NCBI RefSeq assembly: GCF_900129395.1
Contig: NZ_FQVP01000005.1
Coordinates: forward strand, 310,001-374,000
DNA from: Pseudosulfitobacter pseudonitzschiae
GTDB lineage: Bacteria; Pseudomonadota; Alphaproteobacteria; Rhodobacterales; Rhodobacteraceae
Length of the DNA stretch: 64,000 nt
Reading direction: 5' to 3'
The notes under the pieces are model-generated. The model ran no database searches. It was given only the letters and a program-made list of their open reading frames with translations, and was not told where the DNA came from. Every line of letters starts with the position of its first letter. Position 1 is the first letter of the stretch. Below are positions 54,038-64,000 of this stretch, piece after piece. The position numbers and the translations under genes were made by a program.

Positions 54038-55358
54038 CGTTTGCAGCCTTGATATAGATCATGGGGTTTACAGCTTTGCCGCCAACGCGGACTTCGTAAT
54101 GCAGGTGCACGCCGGTCACCCGTCCAGAGGCTCCCATATCACCGATACGATCCCCGCGCGAGACCCTTTGGCCAACTTTCACACGAAGTTGCGACATATG
54201 GGCATAGCGCGTCTCGATGCCGAAATCATGCTGGATCTTCACCAGTCGGCCATAGCCGTTGGACCAGCCTGCATGGGTGACCACGCCGTCGGCAGTGGCA
54301 TAAAGGGGTGTGCCGGTGGGGGCGGCGAAATCAACGCCCTTGTGCATACGGCGGCCGCCCGTCTTGGGGTCGCGGCGATAGCCGAAGCTGGACGTGAAGC
54401 GAAAGGCGTTTTTCACCGGCAGCGCAAAGGGCGCTTTCTGCGCGGCGATGCGGTACATGTTCAACTGGTCCATCTGGTTCAACAGACGGTTGGCGCGCAG
54501 GGCATCGGCGCTGGGTTCTTCGCCGCGGGTCGAGAAGGACAGCGGCGTCAGCGGGCCACCTTGACCGGAATAGCCGCGGCGGACCTGTTCGATAATCTGT
54601 TTGGTGGGCATGCCAGCGGCGCGGAACATCTTGTCCAGCGGGGCGACGGAGATGGTCATCGCATCCTCAAGCTGGCGGAAAATCGCGTCGTTCTGGTCTT
54701 TCATCGTGGCGATCTGGTCGGACAGCTCGTCGGCGGCCAAAAGGGCGTCTTCGGCGTCGCGGGCGATCTGGTCACGTTCGGCTGCGGTTTCGGCCAGCGC
54801 GGTGGCGACAAAGTCCATCGGCGCACCAGCGCCGCCATTGTCCATCGCCATGCCGGTGTCGCCGTTGTCCAGGCGTTCGGTCAGGGCGGCGACTTTCTCG
54901 CGGGCCTCTTCACGGTCCTTCATCGTGCCGCGCAGGGTCGACTGGATCACTTCGATCCCGGTCTCCAGTTCACGGCGGCGCGTTTCGCTTTCCAACAGTT
55001 CCGATTGCATCACCGAAATCTGGGTCAGGGCGGCGTTGAACCGTTCCTGTGCGGCATGGGCTTCGGCGGCCCGGGCGTCGCGCTGTCCCGCCAGATCGTT
55101 CAGCCGGGCCTGATAGGTGCGCTGGTCGCGTTTGGCCTGTTCGCGGAAGTTGCCCGACCCGATGCTGTCCATCAGGATCACGGCGGTTGCGACAATGGTC
55201 CAGGCAATCAGCAGGGACGATCCGGTAAAGACCACAAGCTGTGTAACCGGACGCAGGCGTATGAAACGCGTGTCGCTGTCGGATTTGAGGAACACCCTAC
55301 GTTCCGGAAACCACCGCTCGAGGGCGGCATCGAATTTGATTGCAAGGCGTGTGCGCAA
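54027..55358 (-). CDS. M23-family peptidoglycan endopeptidase with coiled coil
   Basis: 443 residues from a TTG at 55358, chosen because AAGGA lies 8 nt upstream and RTRLAIKFDAALERWFPERR then gives the expected N-terminus; an ATG at 55445 has no such support. One membrane helix (TQLVVFTGSSLLIAWTIVAT), a long coiled coil (about 75-190), then the M23 domain with MHKGVDFAAPTGTPLYATAD and HLHYEVRVGGKAVNP (metal ligands H and HxH). It cuts peptidoglycan cross-links. Coupled to the bactofilin gene. Confidence 0.9.
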   Translation of the reverse strand: MRTRLAIKFDAALERWFPERRVFLKSDSDTRFIRLRPVTQLVVFTGSSLLIAWTIVATAVILMDSIGSGNFREQAKRDQRTYQARLNDLAGQRDARAAEAHAAQERFNAALTQISVMQSELLESETRRRELETGIEVIQSTLRGTMKDREEAREKVAALTERLDNGDTGMAMDNGGAGAPMDFVATALAETAAERDQIARDAEDALLAADELSDQIATMKDQNDAIFRQLEDAMTISVAPLDKMFRAAGMPTKQIIEQVRRGYSGQGGPLTPLSFSTRGEEPSADALRANRLLNQMDQLNMYRIAAQKAPFALPVKNAFRFTSSFGYRRDPKTGGRRMHKGVDFAAPTGTPLYATADGVVTHAGWSNGYGRLVKIQHDFGIETRYAHMSQLRVKVGQRVSRGDRIGDMGASGRVTGVHLHYEVRVGGKAVNPMIYIKAANDVF

Positions 55359-55557
55359 ACTGCCCGTCCTTTTCCCATCCCAAAAAAGGCGAAGTGTTCC
55401 CCAACACGGCCACCTTGTCGCTGTTGCATAAAGACCTCGGTGCAATCGGGCAACCGCTTTGGCCCTTGATCGGGGTTTTCCGGTAGATTCGGTGCCAAAT
55501 GGGCAGAAAACCGCTTAAATAATTCGACTTAGCGGAGAGGCCTTGGGTGCGATAACC

Positions 55558-56382
55558 TCAGGTTGAAACTGCCAGCGGCCAGTAAAAGTCGGGCGGGATA
55601 CCGGCCTCGGCGCGCTTTTCCTCGTTGAAGGGCGGCTTGAGCGCGCCGTGGAAATACTTTTGTACCAGTGTGTGAAACACCTCCTTGGGGTCGGCATTCT
55701 CGCGCCCGCAGAGGAAGTGAAACCATTTGGACCCGTATGCGACATGCGCCACTTCTTCGGCATAGATTGTCTCGAGCGCGGCCACGGCGCTGTCCGCTTT
55801 GGCCTGCTTGAAGATGCGGATCATGTTGGGGGTCACGTCCAGCCCGCGTGCCTCCAGCACCATCGGCACGACCGCCAGCCGGCCCATCAGATCCTCTGCG
55901 GTGTCCTCGGCGGCGCGCCACATGCCTGCGTGTGCGGGCAGGGCTCCGTAATGGCTGCCCATCTCTTCAAGACAATCGGCCATCAGGTTGAAATGTTTGG
56001 ATTCTTCGTCTGCCGCTTTGACCCAGTCGTCAAAGAAACCCATGGGCATGGGCACATGGGAAAACCGCGCGATGATGTCCCAGTGCAGGTCGACCGCGTT
56101 CAATTCGATGTGGGCGACGGCGTGCAACAGGGCGATGCGCCCCTCGGGGCTGCCGGGTTTGCGGTGGGGCACGTCGCGGGGCGCCAGCAGTTCGGGGCGC
56201 GCGGGGCGGGCGGGCTGCATCGGCGGGCTGGCGGTGCCCACTTCGGGCGTCTGACCCGCTGCGCGCGCGCCTTGCCACTGCGCGGCCAACTTGCGCGACA
56301 GCGCGGTTTTTTCACGGCCATCGCCACAGCGCAGCACGGCGTCGGCCATCTGGGCCAGCGGCATCATCGGGGCGTCGGTCAC
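55558..56382 (-). CDS. DUF455 ferritin-like protein
   Basis: 274 residues from a GTG at 56382 that overlaps the stop of the bcp-type gene as GTGA. Ferritin-like motifs: ALLHAVAHIELNAVDLHWDI, WVKAADEESKHFNLMADCLE and LETIYAEEVAHVAYGSKWFH supply conserved E and H residues for a dimetal site. The DUF455 family has no settled function; some members are fused to or near tRNA-modifying or oxidative enzymes. Coupling to a peroxiredoxin gene hints at an oxidative-stress role, as inference. Confidence 0.85.
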   Translation of the reverse strand: MTDAPMMPLAQMADAVLRCGDGREKTALSRKLAAQWQGARAAGQTPEVGTASPPMQPARPARPELLAPRDVPHRKPGSPEGRIALLHAVAHIELNAVDLHWDIIARFSHVPMPMGFFDDWVKAADEESKHFNLMADCLEEMGSHYGALPAHAGMWRAAEDTAEDLMGRLAVVPMVLEARGLDVTPNMIRIFKQAKADSAVAALETIYAEEVAHVAYGSKWFHFLCGRENADPKEVFHTLVQKYFHGALKPPFNEEKRAEAGIPPDFYWPLAVST

Positions 56383-56840
56383 AGGGCCTTCACCGCCTCC
56401 AGGACCTCCTCGGCGTGGCCGGGCACTTTGACCCGTGGCCAGATGCGGGCGATGGTGCCATCGGCGGCGATCAGCACCGTGGTGCGTTCGATCCCCAAAA
56501 AAGTCTTGCCATACATCTGTTTTTCCTTCCACACCCCGTAGTCTTCGCAGACCGTACCGTTTTCATCCGACAACAGCGGCACTGTCAGATCGTGTTTGGC
56601 GGTAAAATTGGCGTGTTTTTTCAGGCTGTCCTTGGAAATACCGTAGACCTGTGCGCCCGCATCGGCAAAGGCTTGCATATGCTCGGAAAAGGCAATGGAT
56701 TCCTTGGTGCAGCCCGGCGTATTGTCCTTGGGATAAAAGAACAGAACCACAGGGGTGCCACGCAAGTTGGACAGCGTGACCTCCGGCCCTTCGGTTTGCG
56801 GCAAGGTGAAATCGGGTGCGGTTGAAGCTACTTCTATCAT
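56379..56840 (-). CDS. bcp: Thiol peroxidase, Bcp/PrxQ-type peroxiredoxin
   Basis: 153 residues. The peroxidatic cysteine is C44 in YPKDNTPGCTKESIAF. A second cysteine, C98 (ENGTVCEDYGVW), lies outside the usual C+5 resolving position, which here is serine-like, so it may be a one-cysteine type or use C98. The ATG at 56840 follows AAGGA. It reduces hydrogen and organic peroxides. Divergent from the giant AsmA-like gene. Confidence 0.93.
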   Translation of the reverse strand: MIEVASTAPDFTLPQTEGPEVTLSNLRGTPVVLFFYPKDNTPGCTKESIAFSEHMQAFADAGAQVYGISKDSLKKHANFTAKHDLTVPLLSDENGTVCEDYGVWKEKQMYGKTFLGIERTTVLIAADGTIARIWPRVKVPGHAEEVLEAVKAL

Positions 56841-56921
56841 GACGGTCCTTGTCATACTGGCCCATCTGGGCATGCGCGAAACTGACTGTCATAGTAGCTT
56901 TGGAGCAGCAAGAATAAAGAG

Positions 56922-59900
56922 ATGACCGACACCAAGTCGCCAGAACACTCCGTGACCGACCTGCCAAAGGTCAAGGCCACGGGCCGCAAGCGTCGCATCG
57001 CCAAGCGTGTGGGGCTGGGCAGTCTTGTGTTGATGGCGCTGTTGGGTGTGGCCGCCGTGGTGCTGATCACGGTGCTGGTGGGCAAGCCGATCGCAGCCCC
57101 CGACTGGCTGGAACAGCGGATTGCGACGCGGGTGAATGACAACCTGCAAGGCGTGCAGCTGACCTTTGACGAGGCCGAGCTGGTCGTGAACAAGGGCTGG
57201 CGGCCGCGTGCGCGCATCCGCAACGTGACCCTGCGCACGGCGGCGGGTGACGAGATCGTCAAGTTTTCCGAACTGGAAGCCAGCCTTGCGATGAAGCCGT
57301 TGCTGTCGGGCGAGGTGGTGCCGAAGAAAATCGAACTGACGGGTGTTTTCGTCACCCTGCGGCGAGATGCCGAAGGACAGGTGTCGTTGTCGAGCGGTCA
57401 GGGCATCGGCGGCGGGGTGGCCCGCAACGTGTCCTTGCCACAGGTGGTGGTTTCGCTGGACGCAGCTTTTGAACAGCCGCAACTGAAGGCGCTGACCAAT
57501 GCGGACATTTACGGCGTCACCCTGCGCTATGAAGACGCACGTGCCGACCGTGCGTGGACGGCCGACGGGGGACGCTTCCGGTTGATCCGCACGGGCGAGG
57601 AACTGGCGATCTCTGCCGATCTGGCGCTGTTGTCGGGCGGCACGGGCGTTGCCACTGTCGAGGCAAACTATTCCAGCCGCATCGGCTCGGCCGCAGCCGA
57701 ATTCGGGGTCACCATGGAAGACGTGGCCGCAGCCGACATCGCGGCCCAGGGACCGGCGTTCGCATGGCTCGAAGCCCTGCGCGCGCCGATTTCAGGGGCC
57801 TTGCGTTCGGGCGTGCTGGCCAATGGCAAGTTGGCCCCGATCAGCGCGACATTGCGGATCGGGAAGGGCGTGCTGCAACCCAACAACGAAACCCGCCCGA
57901 TCCCCTTTCAGTCCGCAGGGACCTATTTCAACTATGACCCGGCCACGCGCCTTTTGCGTTTCGACGAAGTGACCGTCGACAGCAAATGGGTCACGGGGCG
58001 CGCCGAGGGTCAGGCGATGGTGGGTGGTCTTGAGGGCGAGGTCGGCCAGGTCGACACGCTGATCGGACAGTTTTCGGCCTCGGACCTGAAATTCAATCCG
58101 CGCGATCTTTATGCCGTGCCGGTGGTGCTGGACGGGGCCAACCTGGATTTCCGGCTGGAGTTGAACCCTTTTCGCGTGACGCTGGGGCAGATGCTGGTGT
58201 CGGACCAGGGGCAATGGCTTCGGGCGAACGGCAATATCACCGCCGAGCGCGAAGGCTGGCGGTTTGCCTTTGACGCGCAGGTCGACGAACTGGCCCCCGA
58301 ACGGCTGCTGGCGCTGTGGCCCGAAAAGCTGATCGTCAAGACCCGTGACTGGGTGTCCCAGAACCTGCTGTCAGGGCATCTGCGCGAGGTCGATCTGGCG
58401 CTGCGGGGCGCGCCGAACACGCCGATGGAAACCTATCTGAGCTTTGACTTTGCGGATGCAGACCTGCGTTTCATGAAGACGATGCCGCCTATTCAGGAGG
58501 CATCCGGTCACGCCAGCCTGTTGCGAAACCGTTTTGTCGCCTCGGTCGACCAGGGCTTTGTCAGCGCACCGCAGGGGGGACGCGTGGGCATGGCCGGATC
58601 GTCCTTCATCATTCCAGACGTGACGGTCAAGGACGGGGCACCGGCCATCGCCCGGCTGGAAACCACCAGCACCGTGACCGCGGCCCTGTCGTTGCTGGAT
58701 CAGGAGCCGCTGTTCGTGATGGACAAGGCCGGTCTGCCGGTGGGACTGGCAGACGGTCGGGTGACGCTGGACGGCACCATTGCCCTGCCGCTGCGCAAGG
58801 AACTGCAACCCGGTGAGGTCACCTATTCGGTCAGCGGCGCGCTTGCGGATGTGCGCACCGACGCGTTGGTGCCCAATGAGACCCTTGCTGCCAGTGCGCT
58901 CACGCTCAGTGCCGATAATGATGGCGTGCGAATTGCGGGGCAGGGCCGGTTGGGCAACGTGCCTTTTGACGTGGCCTGGGACCAGCCGCTGGGCGTCGAG
59001 GCCAAGGGCGGCAGCCAGGTGCGTGGCACGGTCGAAATCTCGCAGGCCACGCTGGATGAATTCAATATCACCCTGCCGCCGGGATCGGTGCGCGGCAAGG
59101 GCGTCGGCGAGATCGTGGTTGATCTGCCGCCCAAGGGCGGCACGCCGCGCATGGTGCTGACCTCGAACCTGCGTGGCCTCAGCATGCGACTGGCGCCGCT
59201 GGGCTGGTCCAAGGCCGCGGGCACGGCAGGATCGCTGCGCATCGAGGCCACATTGGGCGAACGCCCCGAGGTAACCGCCATCAGCCTGGACGCCGCGGGG
59301 CTGCAGGCCAGGGGCAGCGTGACGCTGGATGCCGCCGGCGCGCTGCAAAGGGCCAGTTTCTCGCAGGTGAAGGTCGGCAACTGGATGAATGCGCCCGTCG
59401 ACATCATCGGACGTGGCCGCAGCGCCGCACCGGAAATCCACGTGCGCGGGGGGACAATCGACCTGCGCACCGCCAATTTCGGTGCGGACAGCGCGGGCGG
59501 AAGTGGCCAGTCTACCGGACCGCTGGTTCTGTCGCTGGACCAGTTGCGGATCACCGACACGATTGCGCTGACGGGGATGCAGGGCACCTTTGGCACGGCC
59601 AACGGGCTGGATGGCAAGTTCACCGGCAAGATCAACGGCGGCACAGCGGTCGCGGGGCGCGTTGTGCCGCAGAACGGGCGCAGCGCGGTGCGGATCACCT
59701 CGCAGGATGCGGGCGGGGTCGTGGCCTCTGCCGGGATCATCCAGAACGCGCGGGGCGGTGACCTGAACCTGACCCTGTTGCCGGTGGGGCAGAACGGCGC
59801 CTTTGATGGCGAACTGACCATTCGCAACACACGGGTCAAGAACGCGCCCGCCATTGCCGATCTGCTGGCGGCCATTTCGATCGTCGGCCTTCTGGAACAG

Positions 59901-60374
59901 CTCAGCGGTGATGGCATCGTCTTTTCCGAGGTCGACGGATCGTTCCGGCTGACACCCAACCGCATGACCCTGACCAAGGCCAGCGCCACCGGCCCGTCGT
60001 TGGGCATTTCGATGGACGGCATCTACAATCTGAACGATTCCACGCTGGACATGCAGGGGGTGGTTTCACCGGTTTACCTGCTGAACGGGATCGGTGCGAT
60101 CTTTACCCGCAAGGGCGAAGGGCTGATCGGCTTCAACTATCAACTGACCGGTCCCTCGGCCAAACCCAAGGTCAGCGTGAACCCGCTTTCGGCGCTGACG
60201 CCGGGGCTGTTCCGCGAGATTTTCCGCCGCCCGCCGCCGCAGGTGCCGGACCTGGACAGTCCCGAAGTGCAAGACGGCGGCACAGTGCCCGAGGCATTCG
60301 CGCCGCCCGAGCAAAACGTCACACCGGCGCAGGAGCGGCGGCAACGCCTTGATAGCCCGAATTATGGGCGTTAA
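56922..60374 (+). CDS. Giant AsmA/YhdP-like envelope protein (DUF3971)
   Basis: 1150 residues. One N-terminal membrane helix ([20 protein letters not shown]) is followed by a long periplasmic beta-rich body: [40 protein letters not shown] and, near the end, the AsmA-like C-terminal part ([40 protein letters not shown]). Family members bridge inner and outer membranes and move phospholipids. The length and domain order suit this role. queA starts 10 nt after the stop. Confidence 0.88.
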   Translation: MTDTKSPEHSVTDLPKVKATGRKRRIAKRVGLGSLVLMALLGVAAVVLITVLVGKPIAAPDWLEQRIATRVNDNLQGVQLTFDEAELVVNKGWRPRARIRNVTLRTAAGDEIVKFSELEASLAMKPLLSGEVVPKKIELTGVFVTLRRDAEGQVSLSSGQGIGGGVARNVSLPQVVVSLDAAFEQPQLKALTNADIYGVTLRYEDARADRAWTADGGRFRLIRTGEELAISADLALLSGGTGVATVEANYSSRIGSAAAEFGVTMEDVAAADIAAQGPAFAWLEALRAPISGALRSGVLANGKLAPISATLRIGKGVLQPNNETRPIPFQSAGTYFNYDPATRLLRFDEVTVDSKWVTGRAEGQAMVGGLEGEVGQVDTLIGQFSASDLKFNPRDLYAVPVVLDGANLDFRLELNPFRVTLGQMLVSDQGQWLRANGNITAEREGWRFAFDAQVDELAPERLLALWPEKLIVKTRDWVSQNLLSGHLREVDLALRGAPNTPMETYLSFDFADADLRFMKTMPPIQEASGHASLLRNRFVASVDQGFVSAPQGGRVGMAGSSFIIPDVTVKDGAPAIARLETTSTVTAALSLLDQEPLFVMDKAGLPVGLADGRVTLDGTIALPLRKELQPGEVTYSVSGALADVRTDALVPNETLAASALTLSADNDGVRIAGQGRLGNVPFDVAWDQPLGVEAKGGSQVRGTVEISQATLDEFNITLPPGSVRGKGVGEIVVDLPPKGGTPRMVLTSNLRGLSMRLAPLGWSKAAGTAGSLRIEATLGERPEVTAISLDAAGLQARGSVTLDAAGALQRASFSQVKVGNWMNAPVDIIGRGRSAAPEIHVRGGTIDLRTANFGADSAGGSGQSTGPLVLSLDQLRITDTIALTGMQGTFGTANGLDGKFTGKINGGTAVAGRVVPQNGRSAVRITSQDAGGVVASAGIIQNARGGDLNLTLLPVGQNGAFDGELTIRNTRVKNAPAIADLLAAISIVGLLEQLSGDGIVFSEVDGSFRLTPNRMTLTKASATGPSLGISMDGIYNLNDSTLDMQGVVSPVYLLNGIGAIFTRKGEGLIGFNYQLTGPSAKPKVSVNPLSALTPGLFREIFRRPPPQVPDLDSPEVQDGGTVPEAFAPPEQNVTPAQERRQRLDSPNYGR

Positions 60375-60384
60375 GGGCGGGGTC

Positions 60385-61464
60385 ATGAAACTGACCGACT
60401 TTGATTTCGACCTGCCCGAGGGGCTGATCGCGACCCGCCCTGCGGTGCCGCGCACGTCGGCGCGCCTGTTGGTGGCGGATGCCGCGCAGATCCATGATGC
60501 GCGGGTGTCCGATCTGGGGTCGTGGCTGCGACCGGGTGACCGGCTGGTGCTGAACGACACACGCGTGATCCCTGCGCGCCTTTCGGGCCTGCGGGCAAGG
60601 ATGTCGGCGCAGGGCGCAACCGAGGCGCGGATCGAGGTGACCCTGCTGGAGCCGCGCGCGGATGGCACATGGTCGGCGATGGTCAAGCCGTTGAAAAAGC
60701 TGAAAGTCGGCGAGGTTGTCCAATTTTCCGAAGCGCTCTCCGCCACGTTGGAGGGGACTGCTGAGGGGCAGGGACATTTGCGGTTCAACCTGACGGGCGA
60801 CGATTTCGACGCGGCCCTGGCCGAGGCGGGGGCGATGCCGTTGCCACCCTATATCGCGGCCAAACGCCCGGCGGATGCGCAGGACAAACACGATTATCAA
60901 ACCGTCTGGGCACGCCATTCGGGGGCCGTGGCCGCCCCCACCGCATCGCTGCATTTCGACGAGGCATTGCTGGCCGAGCTGGCGGCGATGGGCGTGACCT
61001 TTACCCATGTCACCCTGCATGTGGGGGCAGGCACCTTTCTGCCGGTCAAGGTGGACGACGTGACCACCCACAAGATGCACGCCGAGTGGGGCCATGTCAG
61101 CGATGCCGCCGCCGCGGAAATCACAGCGACCAAGGCCGCGGGCGGTCGGGTGATACCCGTGGGCACCACCGCATTGCGCCTGATCGAAAGCGCGGCCCGC
61201 AACAGCGGCACCGTGCAGCCGTGGGAAGGTGAGACCGACATTTTCATCTATCCCGGCTTCCGCTTTCAGGTCGCCGACGGGCTGATGACCAATTTCCACC
61301 TGCCCAAATCGACACTGATGATGCTGGTGTCGGCCCTGATCGGTCAGGACCGCATCCGCGAAATTTATGCCCACGCCATCACGGAATCGTATAGATTCTT
61401 CAGCTATGGTGACGCATCGCTTTTGCTTCCCCACGGGGCAGGCGACCCAAACAGACCGCAATAA
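60385..61464 (+). CDS. queA: S-adenosylmethionine:tRNA ribosyltransferase-isomerase
   Basis: 359 residues. Motifs: [80 protein letters not shown] and [20 protein letters not shown]. It adds the epoxy-cyclopentane of queuosine to tRNA, using SAM. The ATG at 60385 follows GGGCGGGG and gives the family start. Confidence 0.97.
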   Translation: MKLTDFDFDLPEGLIATRPAVPRTSARLLVADAAQIHDARVSDLGSWLRPGDRLVLNDTRVIPARLSGLRARMSAQGATEARIEVTLLEPRADGTWSAMVKPLKKLKVGEVVQFSEALSATLEGTAEGQGHLRFNLTGDDFDAALAEAGAMPLPPYIAAKRPADAQDKHDYQTVWARHSGAVAAPTASLHFDEALLAELAAMGVTFTHVTLHVGAGTFLPVKVDDVTTHKMHAEWGHVSDAAAAEITATKAAGGRVIPVGTTALRLIESAARNSGTVQPWEGETDIFIYPGFRFQVADGLMTNFHLPKSTLMMLVSALIGQDRIREIYAHAITESYRFFSYGDASLLLPHGAGDPNRPQ

Positions 61465-61565
61465 GTCGTTTTCATCCCTGACCGCACCGCGCATGGTGTG
61501 GGACAGGGGGAAGTCATTCCCTACCGCAGCACCAGCCACACACGCGACACATATCGGAGCGCAAA

Positions 61566-62843
61566 ATGTTTTCAGTTCTATCCAGTGCCTGGGCCTTGCT
61601 GTTCGGTATGGGGCTTTTGATGGTTGGCAACGGGATGCAGGGCACATTGCTTGGCATTCGCGGCAACATCGAAGGGTTTTCCACGCTGGAGATGTCGATT
61701 GTGATGTCGGCCTATTTCGTGGGGTTTCTGGGGGGCAGCCGGATGGCGCCCAATATGATCCGCCGCGTCGGTCACGTGCGGGTGTTTGCTGCGCTGGCCT
61801 CGTTGATCTCGGCGGTGATGATCCTGTATCCGACCTTTGCCGAACCCTGGGCGTGGACGCTGGGGCGCGTTGTGATCGGCTTTTGTTTCTCGGCGGTCTA
61901 TGTGACGGCGGAAAGCTGGCTGAACAATGCGGCCACCAACGAGAACCGCGGTCAGGCGCTGTCGCTTTACATGATCGTGCAGACGCTGGGCATTGTCGCG
62001 TCGCAAGCCTTGTTGGTGACGGCGGACCCATCCGGTTACGTATTGTTCGTGATCCCCTCGGTGCTGGTCAGCCTGGCGGTCACGCCGATCCTGCTGTCGA
62101 TCAGCCCGACACCGGCCTTTGACACCACCAAACCGATGTCGCTGCGTGCGCTGGTCAAATTCTCGCCGCTGGGCTGCGTCGGCATGTTCCTGCTGGGCGG
62201 CGTGTTCTCTGCCCAATTCGGCATGGCGTCGGTTTACGGGGCGCAGGCGGGGCTGAGCATTGCGCAGATCTCGACCTTTGTGGCGATGTTCTTTGTCGGG
62301 GCTGTGATCCTGCAATACCCGATCGGATGGATTTCCGACCGGATGGACCGGCGCCTGTTGATCGTCGCGGTCAGTGCCATCGGCGGTGCCGGTTCGATCC
62401 TGGGCATGCTGATGGGCCACAACTTTACCATCCTGCTGGTTTCGGCCTTTTTCGTGGGCGGGATGTCCAACCCTTTGTATTCGCTTCTGATTGCGCACAC
62501 GAACGACTTTCTGCAACCCGAAGACATGGCCGCCGCGTCGGGCGGGATGCTGTTTTTGAACGGTCTTGGCGCAGTGGCGGGGCCGCTGATCACCGGTTGG
62601 CTGATGGACAAGGTCGGGCCGGGGGGCTTTTATCTGTTCACCGCCGTGCTCTTTGCCGCCCTCGTGGTCTATGCCATCTACCGCTCGACCCAGCGCGCCG
62701 CCATTCCGGTGGAAGAGACAGGGTCGTTCGTGGCCATGTCCCCGGCGGGCACCACGGTCGTCGGCATGGAGATCGCGCAGGAATGGGCCATCGAATCCGC
62801 CGAAGCCGCGCAGGATGACTCCGACGGCACGGAAGCGGCTTGA
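61566..62843 (+). CDS. MFS transporter (YcaD-like)
   Basis: 425 residues with twelve membrane helices and a cytosolic tail of about 50 residues. MFS loop-type motifs appear in GGSRMAPNMIRRVGHVRVFA (after helix 2) and YPIGWISDRMDRRLLIVAVS (after helix 8). VYVTAESWLNNAATNENRGQ is typical of the YcaD-like group. The substrate is unknown. GGAGCG precedes the ATG. Confidence 0.88.
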   Translation: MFSVLSSAWALLFGMGLLMVGNGMQGTLLGIRGNIEGFSTLEMSIVMSAYFVGFLGGSRMAPNMIRRVGHVRVFAALASLISAVMILYPTFAEPWAWTLGRVVIGFCFSAVYVTAESWLNNAATNENRGQALSLYMIVQTLGIVASQALLVTADPSGYVLFVIPSVLVSLAVTPILLSISPTPAFDTTKPMSLRALVKFSPLGCVGMFLLGGVFSAQFGMASVYGAQAGLSIAQISTFVAMFFVGAVILQYPIGWISDRMDRRLLIVAVSAIGGAGSILGMLMGHNFTILLVSAFFVGGMSNPLYSLLIAHTNDFLQPEDMAAASGGMLFLNGLGAVAGPLITGWLMDKVGPGGFYLFTAVLFAALVVYAIYRSTQRAAIPVEETGSFVAMSPAGTTVVGMEIAQEWAIESAEAAQDDSDGTEAA

Positions 62844-62959
62844 TGCTCATGAAACCGGCATCGCCGGATTTATGTCGCCACTGTTGCATTTCGTGAATTG
62901 AACCATTTTTACAAAACTTTAACAGTGCAGGGGCAGAGCAGGCGCAAACGGAGTAACCC

Positions 62960-63556
62960 ATGGCCCAGCAAACCGAAGTGACCGCGGATGACGTTCTGAA
63001 ATTCTGGCTGGACGACTGTACGCCAGCGGATTGGTACAAGGCCGAAGATGCCTTTGACGACAAGATCCGTGCGCAGTTCGGGGATGCCTGGGAGAACCTG
63101 TGCGACGGTCATTATTCGCTTTGGCTGACCTATCCCAGCGGTGCGCTGGCCTATATCATTCTGGCGGACCAGTTTTCGCGCAACATGTTCCGCGGAGAGG
63201 GCAAGGCCTTTGCCAGCGACCGCATTGCCTTGGCTGCCGCCAAATCCGCCATCGACAAGGGGTGGGACCTGCGCATCGATCCGCCAGCGCGGCAGTTTTT
63301 TTACATGCCGCTGATGCATTCGGAAAACCTGTGCGATCAGGAACGCTGTGTGCGGCTGATGTGTGAACGTATGAACGATGGCGGCAACAATCTGCTGCAT
63401 GCACGGGCGCATCGTGAAGTGATCCGCAAATTTGGCCGCTTTCCCTATCGCAACGATGCATTGGGCCGCAGTTCGACAACGCTGGAACAAAGCTATGTCG
63501 AGGACGGCGGTTATCGGACCACGGTGGACGCGCTGGAGCAGACCGAAGCGGCCTGA
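62960..63556 (+). CDS. DUF924 family protein
   Basis: 198 residues with the DUF924 pattern: DVLKFWLDDCTPADWYKAED, GALAYIILADQFSRNMFRGE, RQFFYMPLMHSENLCDQERC and HREVIRKFGRFPYRNDALGR. The family is all-helical, TPR-like, and uncharacterised. The ATG at 62960 follows CGGAG. It lies upstream of the E3 gene on the same strand but is separated by the palindromic operator. Confidence 0.9.
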   Translation: MAQQTEVTADDVLKFWLDDCTPADWYKAEDAFDDKIRAQFGDAWENLCDGHYSLWLTYPSGALAYIILADQFSRNMFRGEGKAFASDRIALAAAKSAIDKGWDLRIDPPARQFFYMPLMHSENLCDQERCVRLMCERMNDGGNNLLHARAHREVIRKFGRFPYRNDALGRSSTTLEQSYVEDGGYRTTVDALEQTEAA

Positions 63557-63602
63557 CAACGTTTTGTCGTCCCGAAACCTTGCGGTTGTGACGAAGCGAG
63601 AT

Positions 63603-63622
63603 ATGGTTTAACGCTAAACTAT
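63603..63622. promoter_or_regulatory. Shared PDH operator, copy 2 (upstream of the E3 gene)
   Basis: ATGGTTTAACGCTAAACTAT differs from the pdhA copy at one base and has the same orientation to its gene. The symmetry extends to 10-bp arms (63601-63624) with one mismatch. Its proximal edge is 29 bp from the E3 start codon. Confidence 0.75.
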
Positions 63623-63651
63623 ATTCCATTTCGCAGCCAGCGAGGACACAT

Positions 63652-64000
63652 ATGGCCGAGACTTCCTTTGATCTGATCGTGATTGGCGCAGGCCCCGGCG
63701 GCTATGTCGCTGCGATCCGTGGCGCACAGTTGGGCATGAAAGTGGCCATCGTCGAACGTGAAAACCTGGGCGGCATCTGTCTGAACTGGGGCTGTATCCC
63801 GACCAAGGCGTTGCTGCGCACGTCCGAGGTGTTCCACCTGATGCACCGCGCCAAGGAATTCGGGCTGAAGGCCGAGAACGTCGATTTCGATCTGCCCGCC
63901 GTGGTCAAACGCTCGCGCCAGGTGGCGGGGCAGTTGTCGGGCGGCATTGGCCACCTGATGAAAAAGAACAAGATCACCGTGATCATGGGGGCCGCGACGC
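63652..64000 (+). CDS. lpdA: Dihydrolipoyl dehydrogenase (E3), 5' part only
   Basis: The first 116 codons are in the window. The FAD-binding motif is VIGAGPGGYVAAIRGAQLG (from residue 10), and the redox-active disulfide is C43/C48 in GGICLNWGCIPTKALLRTSE. It re-oxidises the lipoyl groups of the PDH and related complexes, making NADH. GAGGA precedes the ATG at 63652. The shared palindrome suggests it is the E3 of the pyruvate dehydrogenase complex encoded at 42965-46714. Confidence 0.96.
   Translation, partial: MAETSFDLIVIGAGPGGYVAAIRGAQLGMKVAIVERENLGGICLNWGCIPTKALLRTSEVFHLMHRAKEFGLKAENVDFDLPAVVKRSRQVAGQLSGGIGHLMKKNKITVIMGAAT

Noticed and set aside
62908-62923. TTTA-N7-TTAAC upstream of the DUF924 gene as a CtrA box
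   Set aside because: One mismatch in an A+T-rich stretch; can occur by chance.

Overview
The window looks like chromosomal DNA of a marine alphaproteobacterium of the Rhodobacterales (Roseobacter group). The evidence is the high G+C content, a complete Rhodobacter-type gene transfer agent (GTA) cluster followed by cysE, a pyruvate dehydrogenase operon whose E1-beta carries its own lipoyl domain, the fabD-fabG-acpP-fabF-mltG order, and a TRAP transporter. The genus cannot be settled from the sequence alone.

Layout. 1-5400 is an accessory, partly decayed region. A SARP/BTAD-type regulator with TolB-like and TPR domains runs off the left edge and is divergent from a cysteine synthase gene. That gene is followed 4 nt later by a frameshifted PLP decarboxylase, which is fused to a remnant of a second TPR protein; more decayed sequence follows. 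5396-9512 has an orphan PilJ-domain protein and a dctP-dctQ-dctM TRAP operon. 9669-13929 has trigger factor, an XRE regulator with a near-ideal operator, a lactonase-like beta-propeller, a carboxymuconolactone decarboxylase-like protein and a lytic transglycosylase. 14078-21750 has CpdB, an MmyB-type regulator divergent from a membrane protein, the rpsF-rpsR-rplI operon, and a YceI protein convergent with a cytochrome b561-YceI fusion. 21941-27326 is the fatty-acid synthesis cluster plus mltG.

27539-41925 is the GTA structural cluster g1-g15 plus a small downstream gene. Every frame is open, so it appears intact. cysE follows. 42965-46714 is pdhA-pdhB-pdhC on the minus strand. 47025-48389 is an RTX-type calcium-binding protein with an exact CtrA full site beside its ribosome binding site, lying between pdhA and an ftsB-like gene. 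49394-53099 has pgk, two overlapping cyclophilin genes and an HPP-CBS membrane protein. 53516-63556 has a bactofilin/M23 peptidase pair, a DUF455 protein, a bcp-type peroxiredoxin, a giant AsmA/YhdP-like protein, queA, an MFS transporter and a DUF924 protein. The window ends inside the gene for dihydrolipoyl dehydrogenase (E3).

The most striking non-coding signal is a 20-bp palindrome found 21 bp upstream of pdhA and again, 19 of 20 bases identical and in the same orientation, 29 bp upstream of the E3 gene 17 kb away. It looks like one operator that co-regulates all subunits of the pyruvate dehydrogenase complex. Other regulatory candidates are the CtrA site at the RTX gene, a promoter followed almost at once by a terminator in front of the GTA, an operator for the XRE regulator at 11.9 kb, and 10-bp-spaced direct repeats in front of the cysteine synthase gene that fit the SARP binding mode. 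I found no tRNA, rRNA, CRISPR array or intact insertion sequence.
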